Under the pieces are notes generated by a model. That model made no database searches and was not told where the DNA came from. It was given only the letters and a program-made list of their open reading frames with translations. The position numbers and the translations under genes were made by a program. DNA of 64,000 nt from contig ONFO01000012.1 of the NCBI GenBank assembly GCA_900317155.1, positions 1 to 64,000 on the forward strand. The letters run 5' to 3'. This document shows positions 1-7,868 of the stretch, one piece after another. Within the stretch, counting starts at the first letter, position 1; each line of letters starts with the position of its first letter. The DNA comes from an uncultured Bacteroidales bacterium (GTDB lineage Bacteria; Bacteroidota; Bacteroidia; Bacteroidales; F082).

Positions 1-13
1 ACGGATGGCTTCA

Positions 14-2101
14 TCATAGTACATCTCTTTTTTCAATGTTCGATAGTTTGACATCTCTTTTCGCTTTTTGAAAGTCAACTTTTTCTAGCGAAAGACAATG
101 CTCATTAAGGGAATCCCAATGGCCTACATAGAAGACATTGTACAGCACTTGTTCCATCTTGTTACCTGCCTCATCAGTGAGGATGAACTTCAAAGAAACC
201 CAATCATTATTGTACATTCCGGCAAGTTGTCCAAGAGGAATGTTGAAATAGTTACCATAGTTTTCATGGAACATAGTTTGGTCTTCTTCGAAGAATAAAT
301 GCATCCAGTATATACCACCCTCATCTTCCAAAGAGCAAAATGCTTCAATATTAGGCTTGCCGTCATATTGCATATAATCATAATGGCCTCCATAAGGACC
401 TTCATCGGTCCAATGTGGTGAAAAGTCTCCAGCGGCGAAATAAATATTGGAGCCAGGCAGTTGGGGTATGTCTATGCTTTCTTTCCCATTTTCATCTTTA
501 ACTTGTAGAATGGTCATAGTTGGTGCCGTGACATCTTCCCTATTGAAATCAAATTCGATGTGGGTATGGTTGTTTTTCTCAACACCAGCAACGATAAGAT
601 GCTTATTGTTGATATCTATGGTAACATCGCCAGGAAGCTCATTTTGGTATTCCATTCCAATGACCCATTTATAAAGACTGTCGTTGAAGATTTCTTCGCC
701 ATTATAGGTAACAATGGCACGAGCGCAATTATCACCCACCCTATCGTAAGCATTATCTCCTATAGAAAACACGTTAGGGGTAAAAGTATTCTTTCCAGAT
801 AACGATTCGCTCGCTTTGATAGCATAAGCTTGATAATAACTTAATGGAGTTCTTCCTTCCATAACTATCAAATCCTCAGGATCGCTGATGATTGTGGCGG
901 GTGTCTCTTGAAAATAGCCCCAATAATTAAGCGGTATCGCTCCTTCATTGCCCATTATGTTTTTGGGCATCCCAAAAGACTCATGAACAATTTGATTATC
1001 GGCATTATGATACAAACCAGGTGCCACAACACTGTTTTCGTAAACAGGAGAATTGTTATAATTAACACGAGATTCGTAGATAGTTGGTAGTAATAGCGGT
1101 TTGGTGTCATAGGTATAATCGTGAAGATTCGTGACTTTGTTGTTTGAATAGATGGTAATTAATTTGTTGGCGTCGAAAGACAAATGTTCGTTATACCCCC
1201 ATGTGCCAATGAAAGTGTTTTCATCAAATCTATCAAACCAATTAATGTTATAATATTTTGAGTTTCTGTTTAAAGACCTGTCACCTTCATTGAGAGTAAA
1301 AATTACTTTGTAATTAATCAAATCATTTGCATCATTTGTTAGTATAACATTGTCGGATAATCCGACTATTGGAAAGGTGATATTGTAATTCACTTGTTCT
1401 GTAGTATACAGACTTGCATTTACAAGAACAAAGGTCCTCTCATCAAAACCGTTATATCGCAGTTTGGATATTTCAGATAAATACGTTGACCCAATTAAAG
1501 AGTTTAGGATATTCCAAGGTTCATTCCATTTGGAGCCTCCCAACCATCTGAATGAAATTTCATAATCAGTTGAAACATAGTCTTTCAAAGATAAAAGTTG
1601 CCCATTTTCATCTACAGCATCAATGCCAATGGTGTAAATGCATTCATCAAAAGTGGTGTTGATTGTTACATCATCAAAAACAGCAACTGAATCGTATGCT
1701 ATGAAACCATAACACTGCATATCATTCTCATCGTAGTATGACCCATGAACAAGAATGTCATAATAACCCTCTTCGACTTCTTCTGAAAATGAATAAGCAG
1801 CAACCCTATTGTAGTAGTTCTCTCCTGCAACATAGATGCTTGGTTTTGCCCTAATTCTTTCCGTGTTGATGGTCAATGTGTGCGTGACGGCGTTTTCCCT
1901 GATATCAGTCATGGGTTTGTTCACCGTGGAACATTGAATTATGTTGTCATCAATTTGCGTGACTTCAATGTTGTCTGAAGCCACAATAGTGGTTGAGCGC
2001 GTTTCCCCATCACCGAATGTGTAGCGGTTTTGGGCGTTAAGGCTGGCAGTTTCCATTAGAAGCCCAACTGCCAAGAGCATCATTTTGTACATGTTCTTCA
2101 T
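14..2101 (-). CDS. Secreted protein of unknown function
   Basis: This 695-residue protein has a signal peptide at about residues 1-23 (a short basic start, a hydrophobic core, then a likely cut after SLNA). The rest is an Asn/Tyr/Asp-rich extracytoplasmic chain that I cannot assign to a family. The last 250 residues look like the beta-rich accessory modules found at the C-termini of secreted Bacteroidota proteins, but no catalytic motif or clear sorting domain is visible. It starts with ATG about 60 bases downstream of a good -7 element, TACTTTTGT. It is transcribed in the same direction as, and just downstream of, a membrane TPR-HTH regulator (stop at 2279), with three GGTGTCA repeats in between, so control by that regulator is a reasonable inference. 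Confidence 0.75.
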   Translation of the reverse strand: MKNMYKMMLLAVGLLMETASLNAQNRYTFGDGETRSTTIVASDNIEVTQIDDNIIQCSTVNKPMTDIRENAVTHTLTINTERIRAKPSIYVAGENYYNRVAAYSFSEEVEEGYYDILVHGSYYDENDMQCYGFIAYDSVAVFDDVTINTTFDECIYTIGIDAVDENGQLLSLKDYVSTDYEISFRWLGGSKWNEPWNILNSLIGSTYLSEISKLRYNGFDERTFVLVNASLYTTEQVNYNITFPIVGLSDNVILTNDANDLINYKVIFTLNEGDRSLNRNSKYYNINWFDRFDENTFIGTWGYNEHLSFDANKLITIYSNNKVTNLHDYTYDTKPLLLPTIYESRVNYNNSPVYENSVVAPGLYHNADNQIVHESFGMPKNIMGNEGAIPLNYWGYFQETPATIISDPEDLIVMEGRTPLSYYQAYAIKASESLSGKNTFTPNVFSIGDNAYDRVGDNCARAIVTYNGEEIFNDSLYKWVIGMEYQNELPGDVTIDINNKHLIVAGVEKNNHTHIEFDFNREDVTAPTMTILQVKDENGKESIDIPQLPGSNIYFAAGDFSPHWTDEGPYGGHYDYMQYDGKPNIEAFCSLEDEGGIYWMHLFFEEDQTMFHENYGNYFNIPLGQLAGMYNNDWVSLKFILTDEAGNKMEQVLYNVFYVGHWDSLNEHCLSLEKVDFQKAKRDVKLSNIEKRDVL

Positions 2102-2166
2102 AACTCTATTATTTTAGTGTTTGACATTTTTGAATTGTTGTTTTCGACCAAAAATTGAAATCGCTG

Positions 2167-2175
2167 ACAAAAGTA
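2167..2175 (-). promoter_or_regulatory. -7 promoter element for the secreted protein
   Basis: Read on the minus strand this is TACTTTTGT, matching the Bacteroidota TAnnTTTG consensus. A TTGACA lies 16 bases upstream (2192-2197). The start codon is at 2101, giving a leader of about 60 bases. Confidence 0.6.
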
Positions 2176-2217
2176 TTTCAATTCAAAAAGCTGTCAAGAG
2201 AAGAGCCCTGTTAAAGG

Positions 2218-2256
2218 GGTGTCACGCGAAAATTTGTAGGTGTCATATTGGTGTCA
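2218..2256 (-). promoter_or_regulatory. Three GGTGTCA repeats, candidate regulator binding sites
   Basis: GGTGTCA occurs at 2218-2224, 2239-2245 and 2250-2256 (TGACACC on the minus strand), upstream of the promoter at 2167-2175. The spacings are 21 and 11 bases, about one helical turn and its double, as expected for a protein binding repeated sites on one DNA face. The neighbouring TPR-HTH protein is the obvious candidate binder; this is inference. Confidence 0.45.
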
Positions 2257-2278
2257 ACATAAACCAAGTTACTTTCTA

Positions 2279-3982
2279 TCAGTATTTTGATAGAAACTCA
2301 CCTAAATCCACATTGGGGTCGGAAATGCCCAAAGATTTGCGTAGTCTTTTTCGCGACGACTTCACGCTGTCGATGCTCACATTGTTCAAGTTTGCAATCT
2401 CCTTGATGTTCAAGTTGGCTTTCACCAGAGCGCAAAGCCGTAGTTCATTTATAGTTAAATCGGGAAAATCCTGCTTCAGATGAGTGTAGAAATCAGGATG
2501 GACTTGTACGAAATAATAGTCGAAGTCTTTCTTTGAACCGTCGTCAATCATGCCCTTCAGATCACGGATGATCATTGGTAAGTTGTTTCCATTTGCTTTT
2601 GGGTTGTTTTCCAAATGGGTCAATTTCTCAATCACCTCGGTCAATACTTCATTGGTTTGCATCTGCCCCATGGTCTTGGAGGTGATTTCGCGGTTACGTA
2701 AATCCAGTTTTTGTTGTAACAAAGCTTCTTTCTGCCGTTTGTCCTTTATGAGGAAAAGCACGATAACGGCAACAAAAACAATCACTAAAATGGCAATGAT
2801 GACTATAAATTGCTGGCGTTGCCTTATGATTTTTCGTTCGGTTTCGTATTGTTGCTCCAGCATTCTGGTTTCTTTTTGACGAATGATTTCGTTCACCCTG
2901 TCTTTGTCTTGGAGCATGAGTACAACGTTACGGATAGAGTCGTATTCCAACATGCATTTCATGGCATTCTGGTAATCGTGCATGGCATACAAAGCGTTGG
3001 CTTTTTGTTTAATACAAATTGCCAGTCTGTTGTTGTCTTGAAGCGTGTCGGAAATCTGGATGGATTTTTCTGCGAGCAGCAAAGCCATGGGATAATTGCC
3101 TTTCTCTGCCGCAATACTACTTGCATTTTGATGGATGAGGGAGTTCATGTACAAAAACTCAGGACCGAACCGTGTTTTATCAAGACATTCCTCAAACATT
3201 TGCTCGGCTTTGTCGAAATCTCCAAGTCTGCTATAAACAACTCCTTTAATATGCGTGATTACCAAACTGTCAAACAAGGAATTGGAAACCAGCAAAGCCG
3301 AATCTATGTAAATCAAAGCGCTATCGTAACATTCTTTTCCATCGTAAGCTGATGCAACATTCTCATAATACATGGCCACTTTCTCTCCTCTTAACGCTTC
3401 CTTGAAAGCTGCAATGCCATCATCATAATTTTTCATTTCATCCTGGATTACACCAAGATTGTTCAACAAACGAGACCGAACGGCGGCATAAGAATCACCT
3501 AGAACTTCCAACCCTTTTTGAATGGCCTCATAACCTTCCGGAAACATGTTCATATTTATATAATAACTACTTTTGGCCAAATAAATCCTTCCCAACAACA
3601 ATCGAGTTCGGTCGGTCAAACGCTGTGTTTCAACTTGAGTTAAGACATTGTTAAGTTCTACAAAAGCTTTGGTGTAATCTTTTCTCTCCAAATCACAGAT
3701 AGCCAAATAATAATCACTTATTGCTTTCCAATAGTTATCTTTCAGTTCATTGACAAGTTCAGAAAGTTCATTGATGTAAAACTCAGCCTCCAGAATCCGA
3801 TGTTTGTCATAGTAGAACATAATTGCTGCATCCACTGCTTCCGCCCGTGCAACATTAGTTTCGCGATTTTCTTTCAAACGTCCCACCAACGAATCCGGCA
3901 AAGACAACACATCCTCGCTGTTTTGCGGGAAAACGCTCAAAGCGGACAAAACAAGAAGAAGGAAAAGAAAGCGTTTTTTCAT
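2279..3982 (-). CDS. Membrane-spanning TPR protein with cytoplasmic HTH (regulator)
   Basis: This 567-residue protein has a signal peptide (residues 1-20), a long TPR-type helical region (about 40-370), a coiled-coil stretch, one transmembrane helix (about 392-412), a cytoplasmic linker, and a C-terminal LuxR-like helix-turn-helix (about 505-552; motifs LTINELRLCALV, NIKEIANLNNVS and SSRKRLRKSLG). The layout suggests a periplasmic sensor joined through the membrane to a DNA-binding domain. It has the same design as the two regulators at 21984 and 26638, with the transmembrane helix at the same position, but its sequence is clearly different. It has its own promoter at 4007-4015. The direct target is unknown; the secreted protein downstream is the best guess. 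Confidence 0.8.
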   Translation of the reverse strand: MKKRFLFLLLVLSALSVFPQNSEDVLSLPDSLVGRLKENRETNVARAEAVDAAIMFYYDKHRILEAEFYINELSELVNELKDNYWKAISDYYLAICDLERKDYTKAFVELNNVLTQVETQRLTDRTRLLLGRIYLAKSSYYINMNMFPEGYEAIQKGLEVLGDSYAAVRSRLLNNLGVIQDEMKNYDDGIAAFKEALRGEKVAMYYENVASAYDGKECYDSALIYIDSALLVSNSLFDSLVITHIKGVVYSRLGDFDKAEQMFEECLDKTRFGPEFLYMNSLIHQNASSIAAEKGNYPMALLLAEKSIQISDTLQDNNRLAICIKQKANALYAMHDYQNAMKCMLEYDSIRNVVLMLQDKDRVNEIIRQKETRMLEQQYETERKIIRQRQQFIVIIAILVIVFVAVIVLFLIKDKRQKEALLQQKLDLRNREITSKTMGQMQTNEVLTEVIEKLTHLENNPKANGNNLPMIIRDLKGMIDDGSKKDFDYYFVQVHPDFYTHLKQDFPDLTINELRLCALVKANLNIKEIANLNNVSIDSVKSSRKRLRKSLGISDPNVDLGEFLSKY

Positions 3983-4006
3983 GAAGGTGTTCTATCGTTA
4001 GTTGAG

Positions 4007-4015
4007 GCAAAAGTA
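4007..4015 (-). promoter_or_regulatory. -7 element for the TPR-HTH gene
   Basis: On the minus strand this reads TACTTTTGC, a perfect TAnnTTTGC match, 24 bases before the ATG at 3982. Confidence 0.65.
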
Positions 4016-4143
4016 CAACTTTCTTTCAAAACCATATTGGTTTTAGGATTACTGAGGCAAGAAGATTTTGATGTATTTGCAGAAAATCTGGTTTTGAGCA
4101 ACAATGCGTTGGTAAAAACGACATTATCTTTCTGCTCAATTCT

Positions 4144-5436
4144 TCAGTCTCTTAAGCAGGCCAATGGGATGATCTTCACTCCATCAGGACGAGTGTAGGC
4201 TATTTTGCCGCCTGTAACCACAATCATAAGGTCTGGCTCACGTAGAGGCACTTGCTTCTCTTTCTTGTTGTATTCCCTAATAAGGTGCTTTAATTCCACA
4301 AGATGTGACGCTCCTTCTTCAATCTCTTTACTTCCTAACTTACACTCTACGAGAGCATAACGTCCATCACCAAGGTGCAGAACAAGGTCGGACTCCAACC
4401 CATACCGGTCTCTATAATGTGAAATGTGTGAATCAAAATCAAGTGTGTATGCCTTGAAATCGCGAATGCACATCTGTTCAAAAATGAAGCCGAAAGTCTT
4501 CAACTGATACAAAAGAGCCTCGGGAGTAAGACCAAGTGCTGCTACGGCAATGGAAGGATCGACAAAGGCGCGTTTCGGCCCTGTACGGATGGCGGTTTTG
4601 CTACGAATAGCCGGACACCAAGCATCGATGTCGCATATCACGAAGAGTTTTCGCAAAGCGCGTACATAATCGTCAAATGTAGGCTCTGTACACGACACTT
4701 CACCAGAAGCAGCCACATCCGCTATCAGCGTGGTTTTTTTCGACAACGTTGAAATGTTTCTTGCATACGAGCGTAAAATCATCCGGGTAAGCAATTCGTC
4801 ACGCGACACACCGTCCACACGGCTAATATCCTCAGAGCATACCGTCTTGACATAATTGCGCGCCACCAGCAGTTTTGCCTTTTCGCTCATAATATTGACC
4901 GTTGCAGGCCATCCACCACGGCATCCACAGAAAACCAATTCTTCGACCGATAAGTCAGACTCCACCCCGTCAATATCTAACTTGGGATTGTTAAACAATT
5001 CCATCAGTGAAATCTTTCCATTCGAATCGCACGACTCCCATAGACTCATCGGCAGCATGTTCATTTTAGATATACGGCCTGTACCCGAATGATGTATCTT
5101 TGACTTGTCTACCGCATTTGAACCCGTCAGAATAAACTGGCCAGGAATTGCCCTGTTGTCAACCATTGTCCGAACTGCATCCCAAAGCACCGGAGCATCC
5201 TGCCATTCATCTATCAGACGTGGCGTAGCACCATTCAACAAAAGGGAAGGCTTTGTGACGGCGGATGCAAGATACTCGTCACGCATATCCACGTCTTGAA
5301 GTTTAATGACGCTTTTGGCCAATTGTTCGGCCGTTGTCGTTTTCCCACACCACTTCGGCCCTTCAATCAACACAGCGCCAAAGGCCTCAAGGTGTTCCTT
5401 GAGAACTGCATCTGCTGTACGTTTCAAATAACCCAT
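4144..5436 (-). CDS. AAA ATPase with DUF4143 domain
   Basis: This is a 430-residue P-loop protein of the AAA_14/DUF4143 type. The Walker A is GPKWCGKTT near residue 26, the Walker B is around RLIDEWQDAP, and a sensor-like ILTGSN follows. The C-terminal half carries the DUF4143 region. Its end (LVLHLGDGRYALVECKLG) has the D...ExK arrangement of a PD-(D/E)XK-like fold. The family is very common and often multi-copy in anaerobic Bacteroidota; its biological role is unresolved, with mobile, toxin-like or transport-linked roles only suggested. It has its own promoter at 5461-5469, and a 23-bp tandem repeat lies just upstream. Confidence 0.9.
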   Translation of the reverse strand: MGYLKRTADAVLKEHLEAFGAVLIEGPKWCGKTTTAEQLAKSVIKLQDVDMRDEYLASAVTKPSLLLNGATPRLIDEWQDAPVLWDAVRTMVDNRAIPGQFILTGSNAVDKSKIHHSGTGRISKMNMLPMSLWESCDSNGKISLMELFNNPKLDIDGVESDLSVEELVFCGCRGGWPATVNIMSEKAKLLVARNYVKTVCSEDISRVDGVSRDELLTRMILRSYARNISTLSKKTTLIADVAASGEVSCTEPTFDDYVRALRKLFVICDIDAWCPAIRSKTAIRTGPKRAFVDPSIAVAALGLTPEALLYQLKTFGFIFEQMCIRDFKAYTLDFDSHISHYRDRYGLESDLVLHLGDGRYALVECKLGSKEIEEGASHLVELKHLIREYNKKEKQVPLREPDLMIVVTGGKIAYTRPDGVKIIPLACLRD

Positions 5437-5460
5437 GTTATATCATATTTGAATTACGCT

Positions 5461-5469
5461 GCAAAATTA
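5461..5469 (-). promoter_or_regulatory. -7 element for the DUF4143 ATPase
   Basis: The minus strand reads TAATTTTGC, a perfect match to the Bacteroidota -7 consensus, 24 bases before the ATG at 5436. The 23-bp minisatellite begins about 28 bases further upstream, where the -33 region and activator sites would lie. Confidence 0.6.
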
Positions 5470-5497
5470 CTGATAATAATTGGATTAGAAAAACTAT

Positions 5498-5603
5498 TTT
5501 TGCTTTTTGTGGTGTTTTACTTTTGCTTTTTGCGGTGATTTACTTTTGCTTTTTGTGGTGTTTTATTTTGGTTTTTTGTGGCATTTTACTTTTGCTTTTT
5601 GCG
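5498..5603. repeat. 23-bp minisatellite, 4.6 copies
   Basis: There are four full 23-bp units, at 5498-5520, 5521-5543, 5544-5566 and 5567-5589, followed by a 14-base partial unit. Each begins TTTTGCTTTTTGTGGTG and ends TTTTAC, with 0-4 differences between copies. Each junction creates TACTTTTGC (or TATTTTGG at one junction) on the plus strand, so the array is a row of -7-like elements. The unit length is not a multiple of three and the array lies between genes. It resembles in style the 23-bp minisatellite known from a Porphyromonas gingivalis MITE, but no terminal inverted repeats were found here. Confidence 0.9.
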
Positions 5604-5606
5604 TAA

Positions 5607-6395
5607 TCAATGACACCATTCCGGCTTCCGCTTCTCGAAAAACGCCTTCATGCCCTCCTGCCCTGCTTTGGAGATGCGCTGGTTGGCGATGGCCACTGAG
5701 GTCTGCATGAAAACGGGATTGTAGCGGTCGTCGGTACCCGTCACCATACGGAGCAGGTTCTTGCATTCGGCGATGGCATCAGGAGATGCTTTCAGGAAAT
5801 GGTCGATATATTGGCGTTCCATGTCAATCATCTCAGCCTCACCGACAACAACATTCACCAAGCGGAAATCCTTGGCCTCATCGGCAGTGAAACGACGGCC
5901 TGTCAACATCAATTCTTTAGCGGCGGCAGTCCCGATTTTGCTCACCACGAAAGGCGAAATGGTGGCCGGCGTGATGCCCAAGCGCACCTCTGAGAAGGCA
6001 AACTTTGTGTTCTTTTCGGCAATCACGATATCGGCAGCGGCAATAATACCATTGGCACCGCCGATGCAAGCCCCATGCACATCCACAATAACGGCCTTAT
6101 CGCAATAATAGATGGTCTGAAATAGTTTAGAGAGCTTCTCGGCATCGGCGATGTTTTGATTGTAGCTGAAACCCGCCATATCCTTCATGTAGGCCAGGTC
6201 TGCGCCAGCACAAAATGCGGGACCGTTGCCTTTCAAGATGATGACACGGATATCGTCGCGGCTATTGAGCCAGTCGAAAACCTCGGTCAATTCGCGTATC
6301 AGTTCGGCATTCAGCGCGTTGCGCACCTCGGGACGGTCGAGGTTAACCCATGCCATACTTTCGCCCAATTGTACTTTTATCGTTTTAAAATCCAT
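5607..6395 (-). CDS. Enoyl-CoA hydratase/isomerase family protein (methylglutaconyl-CoA hydratase-like)
   Basis: This is a 262-residue crotonase-fold enzyme. The oxyanion-hole segment FCAGADLAYM, the second loop HGACIGGANGI and the segment EVRLGITPATISPFVV are visible. The last is typical of methylglutaconyl-CoA hydratases (leucine breakdown), where the first catalytic Glu position is not Glu and the second (in EVRLG) is kept. I start it at the ATG at 6395, because the longer frame to 6494 only reads through a short direct repeat and adds no family sequence. No other leucine-degradation gene is nearby, so the substrate is uncertain; a general enoyl-CoA hydratase remains possible. Confidence 0.85.
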   Translation of the reverse strand: MDFKTIKVQLGESMAWVNLDRPEVRNALNAELIRELTEVFDWLNSRDDIRVIILKGNGPAFCAGADLAYMKDMAGFSYNQNIADAEKLSKLFQTIYYCDKAVIVDVHGACIGGANGIIAAADIVIAEKNTKFAFSEVRLGITPATISPFVVSKIGTAAAKELMLTGRRFTADEAKDFRLVNVVVGEAEMIDMERQYIDHFLKASPDAIAECKNLLRMVTGTDDRYNPVFMQTSVAIANQRISKAGQEGMKAFFEKRKPEWCH

Positions 6396-6401
6396 TGTAA
6401 T

Positions 6402-6434
6402 CAGTTGTTCAGTTGTAAGTTGTTCAGTTGTTCG
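6402..6434. repeat. Short direct repeat upstream of the crotonase gene
   Basis: GTTGTTCAGTTGT is present twice in tandem with small changes, immediately upstream of the ATG at 6395. It lies in the 5' untranslated region, and its translation in the longer frame (TTEQLTTEQL) looks like an artefact. Confidence 0.6.
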
Positions 6435-6579
6435 GTTTGGAATTGAAATGCAATAATCGGAAAAAAATGCCAATTTGTCGCAATCGGTACGCATTTTTTC
6501 CGTTTATTTGCAAACGGAACGATTTTGGATAGGGAGTGCAAACACGCATATTTGCCTCTACGAACAAATAAACGAACAA

Positions 6580-7032
6580 ATGGAAGAAAACAACTTCAAT
6601 AACGGACTCGACGACCTCTTGAACATGTTCAAGAAACTCATGGAGAATCAAGACCTCGACGCCATTCCAGGCATCAACGAGGAACAGAAAGAGCAATTAA
6701 AGATGTTTCTCGAGGACTTTGACGAAATCAAAGATGATATGAAAGTCGAGATATACAAATTGGATCCTTTTACAAAACAGATGGTAGGCATGGTGATGGG
6801 ACAATTGAAGAATTTTACTGGTGACCCACAGCAAGCAAGTCAAAACGTTGTGCCTCAAGAGCCTCCTGTCAACAAGGAGAAACAACTGACCGACATTCCC
6901 GGCACCACCGAGAACTTGGAAGCCAAATTGTCGGCCATCGATGCCCAACTGCGCAAGCCCGACCTTTCCGATGAGGATATCAACCGCCTGCTTGACGAGC
7001 GTACTGCCATCATGAAAGAGTTAGAAATGTAA
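6580..7032 (+). CDS. Small acidic cytoplasmic protein, unknown
   Basis: This 150-residue protein has no signal peptide or membrane segment. It is strongly acidic and helical, with a central linker rich in Gln/Pro (about residues 85-105) and a C-terminal helical hairpin (KLSAIDAQLRKPDLSDEDIN) that may be a coiled coil. The ATG at 6580 is preferred over an upstream alternative start at 6475, since a -7-like sequence (CATATTTGC at 6547-6555) lies between the two. I do not recognise the family. A REP-like palindrome follows the stop codon. Confidence 0.7.
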   Translation: MEENNFNNGLDDLLNMFKKLMENQDLDAIPGINEEQKEQLKMFLEDFDEIKDDMKVEIYKLDPFTKQMVGMVMGQLKNFTGDPQQASQNVVPQEPPVNKEKQLTDIPGTTENLEAKLSAIDAQLRKPDLSDEDINRLLDERTAIMKELEM

Positions 7033-7039
7033 TCATGTA

Positions 7040-7099
7040 GGTGCTTCGATAGGTTCAGTAACTTTAGCATCATCGGTTCCTGAGTTTGTCGAAAGGCCA
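7040..7099. repeat. Intergenic palindrome, TTCGA..TCAG family (family D)
   Basis: The left arm (GCTTCGATAGGTTCAG) and right arm (CTGAGTTTGTCGAAAGG) form an imperfect inverted repeat around a short loop. It is a diverged full-length relative of the CCCTTCGACAGGCTCAGG units found inside genes at 26719, 40535 and 42202. It lies between the acidic protein gene and the beta-barrel gene. Confidence 0.65.
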
Positions 7100-7130
7100 T
7101 TTAATAGTCAATAAGCAAATCAAAAATAAA

Positions 7131-7826
7131 ATGAAGAAAGTTCTATTCACCCTCATTGCAATGGTTGTCTCGATGACTTCCTTTGCCCAACTCATTGCCA
7201 ACAAAACAGATAACAAGTTCACAGTAAACCTCGACCTTTTCAGTGACTTACAACTCGCTCCCAGCGACAACTGGGATCCACGCGGTTTCAATCAAGGTGT
7301 GAGTTTCGCGTTAACCTACAATTTCCCCTTGGGCGAAAGCAAAAAACACACGGTGTCGATCGGCGCAGGTTTGTCATCGCACAATTATTTCTCCTACTCG
7401 CGCATCCTAAATCCTTACACCAACGGAGATTTAGTTTACCAAGAATACCGTGGCGTAGAGAATTTCAAGCGCTATAAGGTCAACCCAACCTATGCTGAGA
7501 TTCCCTTGGAGCTTCGTTTCCGCATCAAGGATGCCGTTAAGATTGGTGTAGGTTTTAAAGTAGGCATAATGTTGGCTACAAAAACCAAATTTGTTGGTCC
7601 CGATGATGAGGAAGGCACACTTACTGGCGGCAGCGGTGTCACCGTTCATGAGAAACTTTGCTACATCAGCAATGTCGAGCGTATGGCCTACTCCGCCACC
7701 TTGCGTGTTGGTTGGAAATGGGTGAGTGCCTTTGCCGCCTACCAAATCAACCCGGTGTTCTCGGTCGGCCACAATGCCCCAGTCTTCCATCCGCTATCGG
7801 TAGGTTTGACGTTTGCTCCATTCTAA
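7131..7826 (+). CDS. Outer membrane beta-barrel protein (porin family)
   Basis: This 231-residue protein has a classic signal peptide, MKKVLFTLIAMVVSMTSFAQ, followed by alternating amphipathic strands (FTVNLDLFSDL, FALTYNFPLG, AEIPLELRFRI, IGVGFKVGIML) and a C-terminal aromatic strand ending TFAPF. This is typical of the OmpW/porin-like 'outer membrane beta-barrel' group in Bacteroidota. The start is placed at the ATG of the signal peptide (7131), not the earlier frame opening. It resembles the protein at 8854 in having the AEIPL..RY/RF strand, so both may be structural or transport barrels; the substrate is unknown. Confidence 0.8.
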   Translation: MKKVLFTLIAMVVSMTSFAQLIANKTDNKFTVNLDLFSDLQLAPSDNWDPRGFNQGVSFALTYNFPLGESKKHTVSIGAGLSSHNYFSYSRILNPYTNGDLVYQEYRGVENFKRYKVNPTYAEIPLELRFRIKDAVKIGVGFKVGIMLATKTKFVGPDDEEGTLTGGSGVTVHEKLCYISNVERMAYSATLRVGWKWVSAFAAYQINPVFSVGHNAPVFHPLSVGLTFAPF

Positions 7827-7868
7827 TGATTGCTTCGTGCCTCGCAAATCAAAGATTCGACGTAGTCA

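Noticed and set aside
5498..5603. Possible CRISPR-like array
   Set aside because: The 23-bp units are directly adjacent, with no spacers, so it is a minisatellite.
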